Shown here: one piece after another, positions 56,302 to 64,000 of the stretch
Numbering within the stretch: position 1 is the stretch's first letter
Layout of the letters: every line of letters begins with the position of its first letter
Assembly: GCF_900168295.1 (NCBI RefSeq)
Contig: NZ_FVZL01000001.1
Coordinates: 706,134-770,133, forward strand
From: Arthrobacter sp. P2b
Lineage (GTDB): Bacteria; Actinomycetota; Actinomycetes; Actinomycetales; Micrococcaceae
DNA length: 64,000 nt
Reading direction: 5' to 3'
Program-made: the position numbers and the translations under genes
Notes under the pieces: generated by a model
Database searches by the model: none
The model's input: only the letters and a program-made list of their open reading frames with translations
Told to the model about the DNA's origin: nothing

Positions 56302-58113
56302 TTGTCAGCAAATTTTGAGCAGTCCGCAGGTCCCACGCAGTCGACCCTCACAAAGGTGCTGATCGCCAACCGCGGAGAAATCGCCGTCCGCATCATCCGG
56401 GCGGCACGCGATGAAGGCATCGCCTCCGTGGCTGTCTACGCCGACCCGGACCGCGACGCCCTGCACGTCCGCCTTGCTGACGAGGCTTACGCCCTGGGCG
56501 GCAACACCGCCGCCGAGTCGTACCTGGTGATGGACAAGATCATCGACGCCGCCCGCCAGTCAGGTGCGGACGCCATCCACCCCGGCTACGGCTTCCTGGC
56601 AGAAAATGCCCAGTTCGCCGCCCGGGTGATTGAGGCCGGCATCACGTGGATCGGACCGTCCCCCGAAGCCATCTCGGCCCTGGGCGACAAGGTCCAGGCG
56701 CGCCACATCGCCGAAAAAGTGGGCGCTCCCCTGGTTCCCGGCACCGCCGACCCCGTCGAGACGGCCGACGAAATCCTGGCCTTCGTGGACCGGCACGGAC
56801 TGCCCGTCGCCATCAAGGCAGCGTTCGGCGGCGGCGGCCGCGGCATCAAGGTGGCCCGCACCCGGGAGGAAATCCCCGAACTTTACGAATCGGCCGTCCG
56901 TGAAGCCACTGCCGCCTTCGGCCGCGGCGAATGCTTCATCGAGCGCTTCCTGGAGGCACCGCGCCACGTGGAAACGCAGTGCCTGGCCGATGCCTACGGC
57001 AACGTGGTGGTGGTCTCCACCCGTGACTGCTCGCTGCAGCGCCGCAACCAGAAACTGGTGGAGGAAGCCCCAGCCCCGTTCCTCACCGAGGACCAGAACC
57101 GCCGGCTCTACGAATCCTCCAAGGCCATCCTGAAGGAGGCCGGCTACCTGGGCGCCGGCACCTGCGAATTCCTGGTGGGCCAGGACGGCACCATCTCCTT
57201 CCTCGAAGTAAACACCCGCCTCCAGGTGGAGCACTGCGTCTCCGAGGAGGTCACCGGCATCGACCTGGTCCGCGAGCAGTTCCGGCTGGCGCGCGGCGAG
57301 GAACTCGGCTACGGCGACCCCGAGGTGCGCGGCCACTCCTTCGAGTTCCGCATCACCGGCGAGGACCCGGGCCGGAACTTCATGCCCGCCCCGGGCACCA
57401 TCCGCGTCCTCAAGAACCCCACCGGTCCCGGCATCCGCATCGATTCCGGCATCGAGCAGGGTGACGTGATCAGCGGCAACTTCGACTCCATGCTGTCCAA
57501 GCTCATCGTGACCGGCGCCAGCCGCAAACAGGCGCTGGAGCGGTCCCGCCGGGCACTGGACGAGATGGTGGTCGAAGGGATTCCCACCGTCATCCCGTTC
57601 GACCTTGCTGTTGTGTCCGATCCTGCGTTTGCCCCCGCCGAGGGTCCCTTCAAGGTCCACACCCGCTGGATCGAAACCGAATTCGTGAACAACCTGGCCC
57701 CTTGGGCCCCCGACGCCGGCACCGGCGCGGAGGAGACCGCCGAGGACCGCCAGCGCGTGGTGGTCGAAGTTGGCGGCAAACGCCTCGAAGTGGTGCTGCC
57801 CGCCTCGCTGGGATCGGTTGGAAGCGGTGCTCCCGCTGCCGCCAAGCCCGGCAAATCCAAGAAGCGTATCCGCTCGGGCGGCACGGCAGCCGCCACCGGC
57901 AACGCCCTCACATCCCCCATGCAGGGCACCATCGTGAAGGTGGCAGTGGCTGAGGGAGACACCGTGGCCGAGGGAGACCTGATAGTGGTCCTGGAAGCCA
58001 TGAAGATGGAGCAGCCGCTGACGGCGCACCGTTCCGGCACCATCACCGGTCTCACGGCAACTGCCGGTGAGACCGTGTCCGCCGGTGCCGTCATCGCCAC
58101 CATCGAAGACTAG
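56302..58113 (+). CDS. Acyl-CoA carboxylase alpha subunit (biotin carboxylase with BCCP)
   Basis: This 603-aa protein carboxylates its own biotin with bicarbonate and ATP. The biotin carboxylase part (about 15-460) has the family start [14 protein letters not shown], the ATP-grasp glycine loop [13 protein letters not shown] and [13 protein letters not shown] linker leads to the C-terminal biotinyl domain, with biotin attached at Lys568 in EAMKME. TTG at 56302 is chosen because AAGGAG lies five bases upstream. It works with the AccD and AccE products at 46-48 kb and is biotinylated by the birA product. It is comparable to AccA3/BccA. Confidence 0.95.
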   Translation: MSANFEQSAGPTQSTLTKVLIANRGEIAVRIIRAARDEGIASVAVYADPDRDALHVRLADEAYALGGNTAAESYLVMDKIIDAARQSGADAIHPGYGFLAENAQFAARVIEAGITWIGPSPEAISALGDKVQARHIAEKVGAPLVPGTADPVETADEILAFVDRHGLPVAIKAAFGGGGRGIKVARTREEIPELYESAVREATAAFGRGECFIERFLEAPRHVETQCLADAYGNVVVVSTRDCSLQRRNQKLVEEAPAPFLTEDQNRRLYESSKAILKEAGYLGAGTCEFLVGQDGTISFLEVNTRLQVEHCVSEEVTGIDLVREQFRLARGEELGYGDPEVRGHSFEFRITGEDPGRNFMPAPGTIRVLKNPTGPGIRIDSGIEQGDVISGNFDSMLSKLIVTGASRKQALERSRRALDEMVVEGIPTVIPFDLAVVSDPAFAPAEGPFKVHTRWIETEFVNNLAPWAPDAGTGAEETAEDRQRVVVEVGGKRLEVVLPASLGSVGSGAPAAAKPGKSKKRIRSGGTAAATGNALTSPMQGTIVKVAVAEGDTVAEGDLIVVLEAMKMEQPLTAHRSGTITGLTATAGETVSAGAVIATIED

Positions 58114-58131
58114 ACAGGCCCGGAGGCTCCC

Positions 58132-58569
58132 ATGCTTGCACCCAGCTTTCAGGAAGAAGTGGACCGCTACCACCTGGCGGTCCCCGAAATCACCCGCGGC
58201 AACCCCGCGCCCATCAAGGAGTTGTATTCACAGCTCGACGACGTCACCCTGGCGAACCCGTTCGGCGGCATCGCACGGGGCTGGGCGCAGGTGGAGGCCC
58301 GGCTGGACCAGGCAGCCCGCCAGTTCCAGGACGGTGAGATGCTCGGCTTCGACACCATCACGTCCTACACCGCTAGGGATACGGCCTACCTCGTGGAAAC
58401 CGAACACTTCCGCGCCCGCCTGGACGGTGGGGCCGTGGAGGAGTTTGCGCTCCGGGTGACCAGCATCTTCCGGCGCGAGGAAGGCTACTGGAAGCTGGTG
58501 CACCGGCACGCGGATCCGGCTGCCCGGCCCCAGTCCCGCCGGTCGCTGACCCAGCCCGCCGCTTCCTGA
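58132..58569 (+). CDS. NTF2/SnoaL-like protein
   Basis: This 145-aa protein has a SnoaL/NTF2-type cone fold pattern: helices with HLAVPEITRGNPAPIKELYS, then strands including WKLVHRHADP at the end, typical of DUF4440/SnoaL-like proteins. GGAGG lies six bases before the ATG and 18 bases after the carboxylase stop, so it is probably in the same operon. Function unknown; many relatives bind small hydrophobic ligands. Confidence 0.8.
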   Translation: MLAPSFQEEVDRYHLAVPEITRGNPAPIKELYSQLDDVTLANPFGGIARGWAQVEARLDQAARQFQDGEMLGFDTITSYTARDTAYLVETEHFRARLDGGAVEEFALRVTSIFRREEGYWKLVHRHADPAARPQSRRSLTQPAAS

Positions 58570-58640
58570 CGCAAACCGCCGGCAGGTGCCGGACTGCCCT
58601 GGCAGCCCGGCAAGCTGCTGACAGGATCCGGCGGGCGGGG

Positions 58641-58646
58641 CACACT
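58641..58646 (+). promoter_or_regulatory. -10-like CACACT for leaderless amidotransferase mRNA
   Basis: It ends six bases before the ATG at 58653 but lacks the leading T, so support is weaker. Confidence 0.3.
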
Positions 58647-58652
58647 TAGCAG

Positions 58653-59384
58653 ATGTTGCCTTTCCTGCTCCTGGCCTCGCGTGCCGAGGATGCCGCAGCC
58701 GAAGACGAGTACGCCGCCTACCTCCGGTACGGCGGGCTGGAGCCGCGGGAACTGCACAGGGTCCGGCTGGAGGCAGGCCCGCTGCCTGACATTGAGCTGT
58801 CCGATTACTCCGGTGTGATTGTCGGCGGCAGCCCCTTCACGTCCAGCGACCCTCCGGAGCAGAAGAGCCGGGTGCAACACCGGGTGGAACGCGAACTGTC
58901 GGGGCTCCTGGACCGGCTGGTGGCACAGGACTTTCCGTTCCTGGGAGCCTGCTACGGGGTGGGAACCCTGGGTACCCACCAGGGCGCCGTCATCGACCGG
59001 ACCTACGGCGAACCGTTGGGCGGCGTGGAGATCGAGCTGACCGAGGCAGGCCTCGCGGACCCGGTGCTGAAAGGGATGCCCCGTACCTTCACGGCCTTCA
59101 CCGGGCACAAGGAGGCCTGCACCACCCTGCCGCCGCACGCAGTGCTGCTGGCCAGGTCCGCGGCATGCCCGGTCCAGATGTTCCGGATCCGGAACAACCT
59201 GTATGCCACCCAGTTCCATCCTGAGCTGGACGTTGACGGGCTGGTGACCCGCATCGACATCTACCGGCACGCCGGATACTTCCCTCCGGAGTCCGCTGAG
59301 GAGCTGATGGACAGTGCCCGGCAGTTCACCGTCACCGAGCCCATGAACGTGCTGCGGAACTTCGTGGCGCGTTACGCGGCCTAG
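58653..59384 (+). CDS. Class I glutamine amidotransferase-like protein
   Basis: This 243-aa GATase1-fold protein is similar to stand-alone GMP-synthase-like amidotransferases. The nucleophile is Cys100 in LGACYGVGTLG. His189 and Glu191 in QFHPELD complete the triad. The start of the fold contains VIVGGSPFTSSD. No synthetase partner gene is adjacent, so the acceptor is unknown. Its TAG stop (59382-59384) is part of the CTAG target duplicated by the insertion sequence, so the element inserted at the stop without changing the protein. Confidence 0.88.
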   Translation: MLPFLLLASRAEDAAAEDEYAAYLRYGGLEPRELHRVRLEAGPLPDIELSDYSGVIVGGSPFTSSDPPEQKSRVQHRVERELSGLLDRLVAQDFPFLGACYGVGTLGTHQGAVIDRTYGEPLGGVEIELTEAGLADPVLKGMPRTFTAFTGHKEACTTLPPHAVLLARSAACPVQMFRIRNNLYATQFHPELDVDGLVTRIDIYRHAGYFPPESAEELMDSARQFTVTEPMNVLRNFVARYAA

Positions 59385-61198
59385 GAGACTGCTGAACTAA
59401 TCGGCGGATGTGGGGCGCGTCGGCTGGACTGGTGGGGCTGGTGGTTAAGACTGGTCTTATGCAGGGACGCGAGGACGCGCAACGCGGGTATTTGGATGTG
59501 GAGGCACTGGCCGGGGAGTTGTTGGCTCCGGGCAGTGTCTTCGCTTTTCTGGCCAGGCATCGGGGGCGCCTCTTTCCGGATTCGATGATGGAGGACCTCT
59601 TCCCATCGCGGCGGGGCCGTCCGTCGGTTCCGGCGCCCGTGATCGGGTCGGTGCTGGTGTTGCAGGCCTTGCAGGGCCTCTCGGACCGGGAAACCGCCGA
59701 GGCGCTGACCTTTGATCTGCGTTGGAAGGCTGCGTGCGGCTACGGGCTGACCGATACCGCGTTCCATCCGAGCACGCTGACGTATTGGCGCAGGCGGCTG
59801 GCCGCCTCGAAGAATCCGCACCAGTTCTGGAGGCCATCGCCGAAGTCCTTGCGGAGACCGGGGTACTGAAGGGCAAGCGCCGGCGGGCTGTGGATTCAAC
59901 TGTCTTGGATGACGCGGTCGCGAGGCAGGACACGATCACGCAGCTGATCGCCGCGGTCCGCCGCTTCGGCCGGGACATCCCAGGCGGCCAAGACCTGGTG
60001 GTCAGTCACGCGACGGGGTATGACTACACGCGTAACGGCAAACCCGACATCGCCTGGGACGACCAGGGCGCCAGGGACGGGCTGATCTCGGCCCTGGTCA
60101 CCGACGCGATGGCCCTGCTGGCCGCGGTCGATCCCGATTCCTTGGACGGTAAGGCTGCTGATGCGTACGCGCTGCTGGCCCTGGTCGCCGGGCAGGATGT
60201 GGAACCGGCCGAGGACTCGGACGGGACCGACGGGCGGTGGCGCATTGCCCGGAAGGTCGCCCCGGACCGGATGATCTCCACCGTTGACCCGGATACCCGG
60301 CACGCGCATAAAACCCAGTCCAGGCAGCAAGACGGATTCAAGGCCCACATCGTGATCGAACCCGACACCGGGCTGATCACCGCCGCGGAACTGACCAAGG
60401 CCTCCGGGCCGGAGAACAGCGACGGGACGGTCGGTGCCCGGCTGCTGACCCAGGATCCAACGATCAGCGGGACCAGTGTGGACGTCCTGGCCGACTCGGC
60501 CTACGGCACAGGAGACATGCTCGCCGCCCTCGCGTCCACCGGTCATACACCGGTGATCAAACCCTGGCCGCTGCGCCCAGCCGTTGAGGGCGGGTTCACC
60601 CTCGATGACTTCACCGTCGATGAAGCAGCCGGCACCATGACGTGCCCGAATGGCCGCACCCGCAAGATCACTGCCAAACGGAGGGTCACGTTCGGCGCCG
60701 CCTGCACCGGCTGCCCACTCCGGTACCGGTGCACCGCCTCACCGCACGGACGCAAAATCGAACTGCACGAACACGATGCGCTGCAGCGCGAACACCGTCA
60801 ACGCGCCAAGAACCCGGCCTTCCAGAACGACTACCGCACGCACCGGCCCATGGTGGAACGGTCCATCGCCTGGCTCACCCGGGGCAACCGACGCGTTCCG
60901 CACCGCGGCATTAGCCGGAACAACGCCTGGCTGCAGCTACGGATCGCGGGACTGAACCTGCGCAGGCTCCTCAACCTCGGACTCCGGGACAACAGCGGAA
61001 GCTGGATCCTGGCCTAAGAACCGGCCATCCCAACAACCTGCATTCCGCCCCGGAGCCACCGCCATCAGCATTCTCGCACTGGCTTCCGCGCCTCGGACGG
61101 AACCCGCGGCAGCCCTCACCACGGCTGGAACCCGCGTACGATCCAGCCAAGGAACCGGACAGCGAAGCCAAATACGCCCTAATTCAGCAGTCTCCTAG
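59381..61198. mobile_element. IS1182-like insertion sequence with CTAG target duplication
   Basis: The element proper is 59385-61194 (1,810 bp). Its ends are inverted repeats: left GAGACTGCTGAACTA and right, reversed, GAGACTGCTGAATTA (14 of 15 match). CTAG flanks it at 59381-59384 and 61195-61198, a 4-bp palindromic duplication. It carries one frameshifted transposase. The 61018-61194 stretch after the transposase holds no gene. Family assignment rests on the transposase type and palindromic target. Confidence 0.88.
59459..61017 (+). pseudogene. IS1182-family transposase, frameshifted
   Basis: The first frame from the ATG at 59459 gives the N-terminal DUF772-like domain (RRGRPSVPAPVIGSVL, HPSTLTYWRRRLAASKNP). 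It then stops at 59869. The rest (VLEAIAEVLAETGVLKG onward to 61017) continues in the frame one base back, so one base was lost around 59828-59836. The DDE-type nuclease core is visible in the second frame (RRRAVDSTVLDD, LADSAYGTGDM, MVERSIAWL), with a Cys cluster CTGCPLRYRC. No slippery heptamer is seen at the join, so programmed frameshifting is unlikely. The element is probably not autonomous. Confidence 0.85.
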
Positions 61199-61256
61199 CC
61201 GGCGCCGCCCCGCCGTCGTACCTTCCTGCCCACATACTGCCTCCCGGAAAGGAAAA

Positions 61257-61298
61257 TGCCGGGCACAATCCCCGCGGATACGGGGATCGTGCCGGGCA
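61257..61298 (-). terminator. Imperfect hairpin after the MFS gene
   Basis: Arms 61257-61274 and 61281-61298 pair at most positions around a GGATA-like loop. In the minus direction TTTT follows. It lies 38 bases past the MHS transporter stop. The remaining sequence between the IS end and the MFS gene shows no gene. Confidence 0.6.
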
Positions 61299-61335
61299 CT
61301 TCAGCCACCAAGTGGGCTGGAACGCGCGGAATGCG

Positions 61336-62748
61336 TCAGGCCACGTTGTTTTCGTAGTCCAGGTCGCGGGTTTCCTTGCTGACGAACAGGGCAATGAGGG
61401 TCAGCACGGCCATGGCGGTGAGGTAGATGCCCACCAGGACGGGGCTGCCGTCAGCCATTTCCCACAGCGCCACGGCGATGAACGGGGCAACCGCAGCACC
61501 CAGGATGCTGGAGAAGTTGTAGCTGACAGCGGACCCGGTGTACCGGACGTTCGTGGGGAACAACTCGGGCAGCAGCGCACCCATGGGCCCGAAGGTGAGT
61601 CCCATCAGGGAGAAGCCGATGACCAGCAGGGCCATGGTCCCCACGAAGCCGCCGCTGAACAGCGGGACGAACAGCAGGCCGAAGATGAAGATGCCGCCGG
61701 TAACAGCGAGCAGCATCTTGCGCCGGCCGTACTTTTCGGCCAGCGGTCCGGAGACCAGCGTGAAGATACCGAAGAACACGACGCCGGCGATCAGCATCCA
61801 GAGGAAGTCGTTGCGGGTGTAGCCCAGGCCGGGAACGAAGGCAGCCGCGGCGGCCTCCGTCATCGGCTTTCCGGCCTTCTCGGCGGCGGCCCTGGCAGCC
61901 TCGAGGCTGGCCGGCCGGGTGCCGTAGGTCAGGGTGAACGTGGTCATCAGGTAGAAGAGCACGTACGTGGCGAGCATGATGAACGTGCCCAGGATCAGCT
62001 GGCGCCAGCTCGTCTTGAAGACGCGGCCCAGCGGCAGCTTGGCCACCTCGTTGGACTCGAGGACCTTGGTGAAGGCGGGCGTCTCGATGAGCTTGAGGCG
62101 GACGTAGAGGCCGATGATCACCATAACGGCACTGAGCAGGAACGGCACGCGCCAGCCCCAGGCCTGGAAGTCAGCCGGCGACAGGGCGTAGCTGAAGACA
62201 AGGAAGATGACGTTCGCGATGATGAAACCGATCGGCGCGCCCAGCTGCGGGAAGGTTCCGTAGATGGCCCGCTTGTTGGCCGGCGCGTTCTCGGTGGCCA
62301 GCAGGGCGGCCCCGCTCCATTCGCCACCCAGTGCCAGGCCCTGGGCGAACCGCATGACCACCAGCAGGGCCGGAGCCCAGAATTCCCAGCCCGGCACCAG
62401 CGCGGTGGGCAGGCAGCCGATCAGGAAGGTGGCGATACCCATTGTCAGCAGCGAGGCCACCAGGGTGCCTTTGCGGCCGAACTTGTCGCCGAAGTGCCCG
62501 AAGACGATGGAGCCGAGCGGGCGGGCGATGAAGGCAACGCCGAACACTGCGAAGGAGCTCAGCAGCTGGGTTGTCTCGTTCTGGTTGGGGAAGAACAGCT
62601 GCGGGAACACGAGCACCGCGGCAGTGGCATAGACGTAGAAGTCGTAAAACTCGACCGTGGTGCCGATCAGGCTGGCAACGATCACGCGGCCGCGCGAGTT
62701 CACCGGCTGGGGCGAACCGGGCACCGTGGACGTATCGGTGGATGACAT
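61336..62748 (-). CDS. MFS transporter, metabolite:H+ symporter (MHS) type
   Basis: This 470-aa protein has twelve predicted membrane helices and resembles ShiA/ProP/KgtP-type symporters for shikimate, betaine, ketoglutarate or similar acids. Family motifs are the N-terminal GTTVEFYDFYVYATAA, the loop 2-3 motif GHFGDKFGRKGTL, and RFAQGLALGGEWSGAALL. A basic C-terminal tail is short. The ATG at 62748 lacks a strong ribosome site. A LacI-type operator-like sequence (62751-62764) directly abuts it. It is divergent from the narK-type gene. Substrate not predictable. Confidence 0.9.
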   Translation of the reverse strand: MSSTDTSTVPGSPQPVNSRGRVIVASLIGTTVEFYDFYVYATAAVLVFPQLFFPNQNETTQLLSSFAVFGVAFIARPLGSIVFGHFGDKFGRKGTLVASLLTMGIATFLIGCLPTALVPGWEFWAPALLVVMRFAQGLALGGEWSGAALLATENAPANKRAIYGTFPQLGAPIGFIIANVIFLVFSYALSPADFQAWGWRVPFLLSAVMVIIGLYVRLKLIETPAFTKVLESNEVAKLPLGRVFKTSWRQLILGTFIMLATYVLFYLMTTFTLTYGTRPASLEAARAAAEKAGKPMTEAAAAAFVPGLGYTRNDFLWMLIAGVVFFGIFTLVSGPLAEKYGRRKMLLAVTGGIFIFGLLFVPLFSGGFVGTMALLVIGFSLMGLTFGPMGALLPELFPTNVRYTGSAVSYNFSSILGAAVAPFIAVALWEMADGSPVLVGIYLTAMAVLTLIALFVSKETRDLDYENNVA

Positions 62749-62750
62749 AG

Positions 62751-62764
62751 GTAAACGCTTTCGC
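62751..62764. promoter_or_regulatory. LacI/GalR-type operator-like site GTAAACGCTTTCGC
   Basis: GTAAACGCTTTC matches the LacI-family consensus GAAAGCGCTTTC at 10 of 12 positions. It lies immediately upstream of the MHS transporter ATG. Confidence 0.4.
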
Positions 62765-62937
62765 TAGAACCGGCCGGAGGCTGGCATTGCCCCCGGCTCG
62801 AAATAGTTAGAGTTCAATATTAGTTCCCGCGGTCCAGTCAATGGACGAAAGGTCCAGCATGCGGACCTGTGCCGTGTGTCTCATTTTTGCCACCCTACTC
62901 CTGCCTAACGGCTGCCAAAAGGCGCCGATAGGCAAAT

Positions 62938-62953
62938 GTCACAGCCCGTTAAC
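62938..62953 (+). promoter_or_regulatory. GlnR-box-like site upstream of the nitrate transporter gene
   Basis: GTCAC-N6-TTAAC fits the loose actinobacterial GlnR pattern AC-N9-AC. It lies about 40 bases upstream of a -10-like TACCGT (62986-62991), a suitable place for an activator of nitrogen-limitation genes. Confidence 0.35.
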
Positions 62954-63024
62954 ATACGGCGTCGGTCCGTGAAACGCGCCCTACCTACCGTGGAGGAACA
63001 ACATCCCCCCGAAGGAGGTAACCC

Positions 63025-64000
63025 GTGACTGTTGACCGCACCGCTGATGCCGGCACCGGCAATTCCCTGGACCTTGACGATGCACAGGCCCCGGAAACCG
63101 TTGCCGCATCCGCCAGCGCACAGCCCGGCTCTACCCGCACCACAGACGCCCCCGTCCTTGAATTCCGCCCCGGCCGCTGGATCGCCAACTGGGATGCCGA
63201 GAACAAGGAACAGTGGGAATCCGCCGGCCGCACCATCGCCCGCCGCAACCTGAACTGGTCCATCTTCGCCGAATTCCTCGGCTTCGTCGTCTGGCAGCTC
63301 TGGTCCATCGTGGTGGTCCAGCTCCCCGCAGCCGGGTTCACCTTCACCACGTCGGAAATCTTCTGGCTCATCTCGATGCCCAGCCTGGTGGGCGCGACGC
63401 TCCGCATCCCTTACACCTTCATGGTCCCCCGCTTCGGCGGCCGCAACTGGACCATCGTCTCCGCCCTGCTGCTCCTGATCCCCTCCGTCGGCCTGGCACT
63501 CTGCGTCTCCAACCCGGAAACGCCGTTCGGCGTCATGCTGCTCGTAGCAGCCCTGGCGGGCTTCGGCGGCGGCAACTTCGCCAGCTCCATGGCAAACATC
63601 ACGTTCTTCTACCCCGCCCGTGAAAAGGGCTGGGCCCTGGGCCTGAACGCCGCCGGCGGAAACATGGGGGCCGCCGTCGCGCAGCTCGCCGTGCCCATTG
63701 CCATCACCCTGCTGGCCGCCGGGACCGTCAACCTGCCCCTGGCCGGCTGGATGTGGGTTCCGCTGATCCTGATCGCGGCGTTCGGCGCCTACAAGTTCAT
63801 GGACAACCTCACCAGCGCCAAGGGCGACATCGCCGGTTCGGTGGCCGCCATCAAGGAACCGCACCTGTGGATCATGGCGCTGCTCTACATCGGCACGTTC
63901 GGCTCCTTCATCGGCTTCGCCGGTGTGTTCCCCAAGCTCATCAAGGACTACTTCCCCGAGTTCTCCTCCATCGGCGTCGGAACCGTTGCCCTCTCACTCG
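63025..64000 (+). CDS. narK: NarK-type nitrate/nitrite MFS transporter, 3' end cut by window edge
   Basis: The frame starts at GTG 63025, six bases after AAGGAGG, and stays open to the window end (about 325 residues seen). After a hydrophilic N-terminus of about 50 residues come RPGRWIANWDAENKEQW and then membrane helices. The nitrate-signature region GFGGGNFASSMANITFFYP in helix 5 and GNMGAAVAQLAVP are typical of NarK/NasA transporters. It probably imports nitrate for assimilation or exchanges nitrate and nitrite. A GlnR-like site upstream would favour an assimilatory role. Confidence 0.9.
   Translation, partial: MTVDRTADAGTGNSLDLDDAQAPETVAASASAQPGSTRTTDAPVLEFRPGRWIANWDAENKEQWESAGRTIARRNLNWSIFAEFLGFVVWQLWSIVVVQLPAAGFTFTTSEIFWLISMPSLVGATLRIPYTFMVPRFGGRNWTIVSALLLLIPSVGLALCVSNPETPFGVMLLVAALAGFGGGNFASSMANITFFYPAREKGWALGLNAAGGNMGAAVAQLAVPIAITLLAAGTVNLPLAGWMWVPLILIAAFGAYKFMDNLTSAKGDIAGSVAAIKEPHLWIMALLYIGTFGSFIGFAGVFPKLIKDYFPEFSSIGVGTVALSL

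Noticed and set aside
59820-59870. Programmed frameshift in the transposase
   Set aside because: No A-rich or other slippery heptamer at the frame junction. IS1182-type transposases are normally encoded in one frame.
61312-62745. 477-aa plus-strand frame opposite the MHS transporter
   Set aside because: The product is rich in Gly, Gln, Glu and His without hydrophobic cores, a typical antisense shadow. The transporter on the minus strand has full family motifs.

Overview
The window reads as chromosomal DNA of a high-GC actinobacterium, most likely of the Arthrobacter/Pseudarthrobacter group (Micrococcales). This is inferred from the GC-rich codon use, the gatCAB-ligA neighbourhood, an acyl-CoA carboxylase set with an epsilon subunit, many leaderless-looking promoters, and an FN3-type kinase/phosphatase surface-protein cluster. 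No rRNA, tRNA or CRISPR array was seen. One insertion sequence is present, and both window ends cut a gene.

Region 1 (1-13.1 kb): a cut-off secreted protein, then gatC-gatA-gatB (tRNA-dependent amidotransferase) on the minus strand. A CitMHS citrate transporter lies divergent from a CitA/CitB-type two-component pair. Then come a Rid-superfamily protein, a GNAT acetyltransferase, an inositol monophosphatase-like enzyme overlapping ligA, and a small proline-rich envelope protein.

Region 2 (13.1-44.9 kb) is the most interesting. An eleven-gene minus-strand operon of about 29 kb begins with two paralogous giant membrane-anchored proteins (about 2,050 aa each; Ig/cadherin-like plus fibronectin-III-like repeats). 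It continues with a MoxR ATPase, a DUF58 protein, a transglutaminase-like membrane protein lacking the catalytic Cys, an RDD-FHA protein, a PP2C phosphatase, a second FHA protein, a Ser/Thr kinase with an extracellular domain, a small FHA-like protein and an EccC-like FtsK/SpoIIIE ATPase. It resembles the bifidobacterial FN3 cluster (pkb2, fn3, aaa-atp, duf58, tgm, prpC) but is larger. The two giant genes share a 1,012-nt block that is almost identical and differs in codon use from its surroundings. Just upstream is a birA - PH-domain - class III adenylate cyclase operon.

Region 3 (45-59.4 kb): an SDR gene divergent from the acyl-CoA carboxylase genes accD-accE, then a DUF885 protein, a DAACS symporter, a secreted helical-repeat protein, a TetR-MMPL pair, maf, the biotin carboxylase/BCCP gene, an NTF2-like protein and a glutamine amidotransferase. 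A shared inverted repeat precedes accD and the biotin carboxylase gene, and suggests joint control.

Region 4 (59.4-64 kb): an IS1182-like element with a frameshifted transposase sits exactly on the amidotransferase stop codon. It is followed by an MHS-type MFS transporter (minus) and a divergent, cut-off narK-type nitrate/nitrite transporter.
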